In this document: positions 62,501 to 64,000 of the stretch, piece after piece | Position numbering within the stretch: position 1 is the first letter of the stretch | Layout: each line of letters starts with the position of its first letter | Source: Schistosoma mansoni | Lineage: Eukaryota; Platyhelminthes; Trematoda; Strigeidida; Schistosomatidae | Reading direction: 5' to 3' | Length of the DNA: 64,000 nucleotides | NCBI RefSeq assembly: GCF_000237925.1 | Contig: NW_017386133.1 | Span: 1-64,000 of the forward strand | The notes under the pieces: model-generated | The model's database searches: none | The model's input: the letters and a program-made list of their open reading frames with translations, nothing else | Told to the model about the DNA's origin: nothing | Translations under genes and position numbers: made by a program

Positions 62501-63437
62501 TCTATGTCTGATTATAGTGCTTCATGTGGTATCCTACCTTTTCTTGTTACTTTCTTTTTTAGTCTTACTAGTTTCTACTACTGTTGTTGGAGTGTCGTCT
62601 GTAGGGAGGTTTATGCATGCCGCTTGTATGACTGGTGAGTTCCATTAGGCTTTTCTATGCACCAGCTGGTAAAAGCCGTCTACCCACCCACCTGCCCATT
62701 GTTCTTGAACGTCCATAATTGGTTTTCGCTTTTTGCTCTTGACTGCTAACTCTGGGTTACCACATTTCCCTACTAGCTTCTAGGTTTTATCATATAGTAT
62801 TCTCGAATTTCTCCTCTTGGGGCTTATTTTGCTGTGGTTACTAGGTATCGTACATATTTCTGATTCTCAGCCCTAATTTTCTTCTTCACTTGTTTGTTTG
62901 ATTCTGTATATGTTTCAACTTTATCATCTGTTTTTAGGTTGCTGTTGACTACCGTCTTTTTGTCTTCGATTTTCTGAATCTTGCTCAGAGTATCTGCGGA
63001 GATCTAGCCTTTATATTAGTGCTTGTTGGGGCCCACTAACTTCTAGCACGTTGTAACTTTTAGTTCTTTAATCCATATCCAGTTGTTCTACATAGTGTTT
63101 TTGTCTTTTCTCAGTAGATAGGTAAGGCATATACCTATTTTTGTTTGACTATGTTATTAGCTAAACATTCAAAACTATAGAAATTGATAATATTATTATC
63201 ATGTTTACTGATTAATAAAGTTCACTAATGTAATGTATTGTTTTCTATTGTATGTATATGTATTAGCTACTTGAAACGGAAACATGTCGTGCTGAAGCAG
63301 CAGAATCCCATCAAAAATTGGAACAACATAAATTTAATGAATATCGTACACGTATAGAAGCAGAAATTATTGGTATTAAAGCATCGTTATCAGTTAGACA
63401 TAATAAAATTCGACAATTAAATAAGCGTATTTCTGAT
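49192..63437 (+). CDS. Coiled-coil protein gene, six exons, partial
   Basis: Exons: 49192-49380 (ATG at 49205, though the frame is open back to the AG acceptor at 49190-49191), 54278-54368, 55561-55713, 58351-58494, 60875-61000 and 63267-63437. All boundaries are GT/AG, phases agree, and 287 codons are open from the ATG. The product is rich in E, K, Q, N and L with heptad-like spacing (MKILELSSELQRN, TYRNEISALKIDLKKHQEA, KLEQHKFNEYRTRIEAE, IRQLNKRISD), so a long coiled coil is predicted. There is no membrane segment or catalytic motif. The donor at 63438 shows it continues beyond the window. Introns of 1.2-4.9 kb are packed with SINEs and RTE copies. A centrosomal or cytoskeletal scaffold is plausible, but I do not recognise the family. 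The ATG could be internal if there are upstream exons. Confidence 0.8.
49590..51558 (-). mobile_element. RTE-type LINE copy, antisense in intron 1 of the coiled-coil gene
   Basis: The 5' end is near 51558. The endonuclease is at 51178-50855 (LMGDLNARVG) and 50822-50382 (HQIDHICVNKKF, SDHQLV). RT fingers are at 50166-49798 (IKNEKATGPDNIPAEALK) and continue in broken frame through IKIPKKGDL and GKVF to about 49600 (DQQAG-like). The rest of RT and the 3' end are missing. It shares the TAG after MGRHGL, the TGA near the TH-EAT motif and the frame shift with the copy at 6-8.3 kb. Confidence 0.85.
51560..52550. other. Intron 1 of the coiled-coil gene, no recognised element
   Basis: AT-rich intronic sequence between the RTE copy and the hammerhead hairpin. 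Nothing is recognised. Confidence 0.4.
52556..52728 (+). ncRNA. Hammerhead ribozyme in a fold-back element
   Basis: The plus strand carries a complete type I hammerhead. Core CTGACGA is at 52654-52660, stem II GTGC(52661-52664)/GCAC(52671-52674), GAAA at 52675-52678, and triplet GTC ends at 52686 (cleavage 3' of it). Stem I pairs ACCTTG (52648-52653) with CAGGGT (52687-52692), one G-U wobble, plus an outer CAGG (52641-52644)/CCTG (52695-52698) helix after an internal loop. This is the shape of schistosome hammerheads. Stem III is minimal (ACC/GGT, two-base loop). About 70 bases on each side of a ~28-base loop form an inverted repeat with roughly three differences, so the minus strand holds a second hammerhead (52626 down to 52600) whose first core base is A in place of C. 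Confidence 0.8.
53497..53541. repeat. (AT)n microsatellite
   Basis: About 22 uninterrupted AT units, directly followed by the SINE at 53541. Microsatellites often abut SINE ends. Confidence 0.9.
53541..53690 (+). mobile_element. SINE with core-mutated hammerhead (CTGAGGAG type)
   Basis: A B-box-like GGTTCGAATC is at about 53548. A hammerhead of the same type as at 59.66 kb follows: stem I GCACTG (53582-53587) pairs perfectly with CAGTGC after the GTC triplet. The core, however, reads TTGAGGA at 53588-53594 (C3 to T) and GAAC at 53610-53613 (should be GAAA). It is predicted inactive. The downstream CCAGGTTTTCC ... TCAATTGACTCA tail is shared with the 59.7 kb copy. Confidence 0.7.
53700..54270. 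other. Intron 1, 3' part, nothing recognised
   Basis: AT-rich sequence leading to the acceptor TTTTCAG at 54271-54277. Confidence 0.4.
54369..55560. other. Intron 2 of the coiled-coil gene
   Basis: Mostly unrecognised. The tract near 54680-54770 (AACAAATACTG ... TTGGATCCTCAGGT) shares words with 30395-30450 in FARSA intron 5, suggesting an old dispersed repeat, probably LINE-derived. Confidence 0.35.
55738..55945 (-). mobile_element. Sm-alpha-like SINE with near-intact hammerhead
   Basis: Read on the minus strand: GATGCAGGTACATCCAG (stem I 5' side), ATGACGAG (core, C3 changed to A), stem II GTCC/GGAC, GAAA, CGCGCGTC, CTG (stem I 3' side), then CACTGCTAGCCACTATCC and the element's 3' segment to about 55738. 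Apart from the first core base the motif is canonical. It lies in intron 3 of the coiled-coil gene. Confidence 0.75.
56455..56580 (-). ncRNA. Sm-alpha-type hammerhead with complete core
   Basis: Minus strand: CTGATGAG (56530-56523), stem II GTAC/GGAC with one A-G mismatch, GAAA (56509-56506), triplet GTC (56500-56498; cleavage after 56498), then CTGG. Stem I is CAAG/CTGG with one mismatch, plus the distal pairing region. All invariant core bases are present. The copy starts at the B box (GTTCGAATCCC, 56578) and lacks the A box. It is fused head-to-head to the copy at 56580-56790. Confidence 0.7.
56575..56795 (+). mobile_element. Sm-alpha-like SINE, plus orientation, dead hammerhead
   Basis: Contains the ATCAATGGGAAG ... 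AATAATACTAAGTG segment seen at 1464-1500. The A box follows (TAGCTGAGTGG, 56680s), then the B box (GGTTTGAGTCC, about 56705), then the hammerhead region. The core is TTGACGG where CTGANGA is needed, and GGAA where GAAA is needed, so it is inactive. The 3' part stops near 56795. Confidence 0.7.
56932..57457 (-). mobile_element. 0.5 kb non-autonomous retroelement, copy E
   Basis: Full-length copy on the minus strand: 5' AATGCCCTGGTACGG near 57450, middle GGTGCACATGAGCTCC and GTGGATCAGATCTGTAGG blocks, 3' TTTGTACCAATATTTATGTG, and an (AAAT)n tail at 56932-56950. The 107-codon frame across it is not conserved in length among copies. Very similar to copy F at 60.04-60.56 kb. Confidence 0.8.
57460..58350. 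other. Intron 3, 3' part, nothing recognised
   Basis: AT-rich, ending at the acceptor ATTCATTTAG (58341-58350). No element is identified. Confidence 0.35.
58660..58870. other. Possible tRNA-derived fragment
   Basis: GCCGGCCGGCTTAGTGG and GTGGCCGAGTGGATGC near 58670-58750 resemble A boxes of tRNA-derived SINEs, but no matching B box or cloverleaf is found. It lies in intron 4 of the coiled-coil gene. Confidence 0.25.
59203..59501. mobile_element. MITE-like element with ~80 bp terminal inverted repeats
   Basis: The left terminus 59203-59286 (ATATTTGTAATATCCCAA ... GACTCAGTGTAAGCCACTTC) is inverted at 59501-59422 with only a few substitutions and a small indel. The interior is about 135 bases and encodes nothing convincing. 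A TA target duplication is possible. The 68-codon frame at 59221 spans the left terminus and is not a gene. Confidence 0.7.
59628..59760 (+). ncRNA. SINE-borne hammerhead with complete core (CTGAGGAG type)
   Basis: B box GGTTCGAATC is at 59635-59644. Core CTGAGGA is at 59664-59670, stem II GTTC(59671-59674)/GGAC(59682-59685) with one G-U, GAAA at 59686-59689, stem III ACG/CGT, triplet GTT ending at 59697 (allowed by the NUH rule, usually slower than GTC). Stem I ACTG/CAGT is continuous, with a mismatch and a further G-C. Every invariant base is present. The tail TTCCAGGTTTTCC ... TCAATTGACCC is shared with the 53.6 kb copy. It lies in intron 4 of the coiled-coil gene. Confidence 0.75.
60039..60563 (-). 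mobile_element. 0.5 kb non-autonomous retroelement, copy F
   Basis: Full-length copy, nearly the same as copy E. It ends on the minus strand in TTGTGTGGCGCATATATATT, TTGTACCAATATTTATGTG and an AAATAAAT tail. These last ~60 bases align with 32510-32570, the 3' end of the LINE in FARSA intron 5. Confidence 0.8.
61380..63060 (-). mobile_element. Decayed RTE-type LINE, antisense in intron 5 of the coiled-coil gene
   Basis: On the minus strand, traces of the N-x-P-A/GDL-type linker and fingers lie at 62.8-62.3 kb. The frame 61876-61658 then reads LISYTQRQMQTKT, then FNIHRRKTKIQKY, ITLDGQALKEVDIFTHM. This matches LLSHTHEQMQ ... IHKGKSK ... ITLDGETLEDV-type RTE sequence. Next come YGAETRTT-like and INSCLRKI-like remains to about 61400. 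Many stops and shifts are present. Confidence 0.7.
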
Positions 63438-63589
63438 GTGAGTTCTTTCTTGGTGTGGTCATTATTATTATTATCTTTTAATAAGAAAAAATTTATTATT
63501 ATGGGCATCATATCTGTCAGCAGCAGTAGGTCTCAATATAGAGAAAGGGAAAAGAAAGATTCTTCGATACAATACAATATGCATCATTT

Positions 63590-64000
63590 AAATTACATTT
63601 GACGGAGAAGCTTTAGAGGATGTGAAGACCTTCACATATCTGGGCAGCATCATTGATGAATATGGTGGATCAGATACAGATGTGACGGCGAGGATCAGCA
63701 AAGCAAAAGCAGCATATTTACAACTGAAGAATATCTGGAACTCAAAACAACTGTCAACCAACACCAAAGTCAGAATTTTCAATACAAATGTCAAGACAGT
63801 TCTACTGTATGGGGCGGAAACCTGGAGAACTATGAAAGCTATCATCCAGAAGATACAAGTGTTTATTAACAGTTGTCTACGCAAAATACTTCTGATCCGT
63901 TGATCAGAAACTATCAGCAACAACCTACTATGAGAGAGAACAAACCAGATTCCAGCGGAGGAAGAAATCAGGAGGAAGCGCTGGAAGTGGATTGGGCACA
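63590..64000 (+). mobile_element. RTE-type LINE C-terminal part, running off the window
   Basis: The frame 63622-63903 reads TFTYLGSIIDEYGGSDTDV, then SKAKAAYLQLKNIWNSK, then TVLLYGAETWRT and [12 protein letters not shown], stop. Downstream frames continue with RTE 3' sequence (ENKPDSSGGR-like) to the window end. Its orientation is opposite to the RTE copy at 61.4-63.1 kb, and the two flank exon 6 of the coiled-coil gene. Confidence 0.8.

Noticed and set aside
1-64000. CRISPR arrays, bacterial operons, ribosomal RNA genes
   Set aside because: No regularly spaced repeats, ribosome binding sites or rRNA sequence. The window is eukaryotic with spliced genes.

Overview
The window is A+T-rich eukaryotic DNA, and the signals point to a schistosome (blood fluke) nuclear genome. 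It has intron-containing genes with 30-40 bp introns at their 5' ends and multi-kilobase, transposon-filled introns further on. It also has many 5'-truncated non-LTR retrotransposons and several tRNA-promoter SINEs that carry hammerhead ribozyme motifs of the kind known from the schistosome Sm-alpha family. The species cannot be fixed from the sequence alone.

Three host genes are supported. (1) RPL7, ribosomal protein uL30 of the large subunit, lies on the minus strand at about 9.16-9.98 kb, with two micro-introns and an AATAAA that overlaps its stop codon. (2) FARSA, the cytosolic phenylalanyl-tRNA synthetase alpha subunit, lies on the plus strand at 28.35-39.5 kb. I resolved 11 exons giving 497 codons. 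A 200-N assembly gap removes the end of exon 9 and all of exon 10. (3) A coiled-coil protein gene lies on the plus strand from 49.2 kb to beyond 63.4 kb. Six in-phase exons give 287 codons, the gene continues past the window, and I do not recognise the family.

The dominant structural feature is a large inverted duplication. Left arm 14.63-25.84 kb and right arm 34.37-44.33 kb are reverse complements of each other around an 8.5 kb spacer. Paired coordinates sum to 60208 between the inner edge and the gap, and to 58959 beyond it. So there is no net indel on either side, and the gap stands for 1449 bp rather than 200. The left arm holds an inverted second copy of FARSA exons 7-11 without exons 1-6, including the exon missing from the right arm. 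Both arms also carry the same BEL/Pao-type gag relic. This is either a very recent or homogenised palindrome or an assembly artefact.

The rest is mostly mobile-element debris. RTE-type LINE copies lie at 4.0, 6.0-8.3, 49.6-51.6, 61.4-63.1 and 63.6 kb to the end. A second LINE type lies at 5.4, 12.7-13.7, 14.4-14.9, 26.9-27.4, 30.0, 30.9-32.6, 33.6-34.4 and 44.1 kb. A 0.5 kb non-autonomous element occurs at 4.1, 13.8, 26.0, 56.9 and 60.0 kb, with a chimeric form at 45.4-46.1 kb, and it shares its 3' tail with the LINE at 32.5 kb. Hammerhead-bearing elements lie at 1.2, 29.4, 52.6, 53.6, 55.9, 56.5, 56.7 and 59.65 kb. Those at 52.6, 56.5 and 59.65 kb keep a complete catalytic core.
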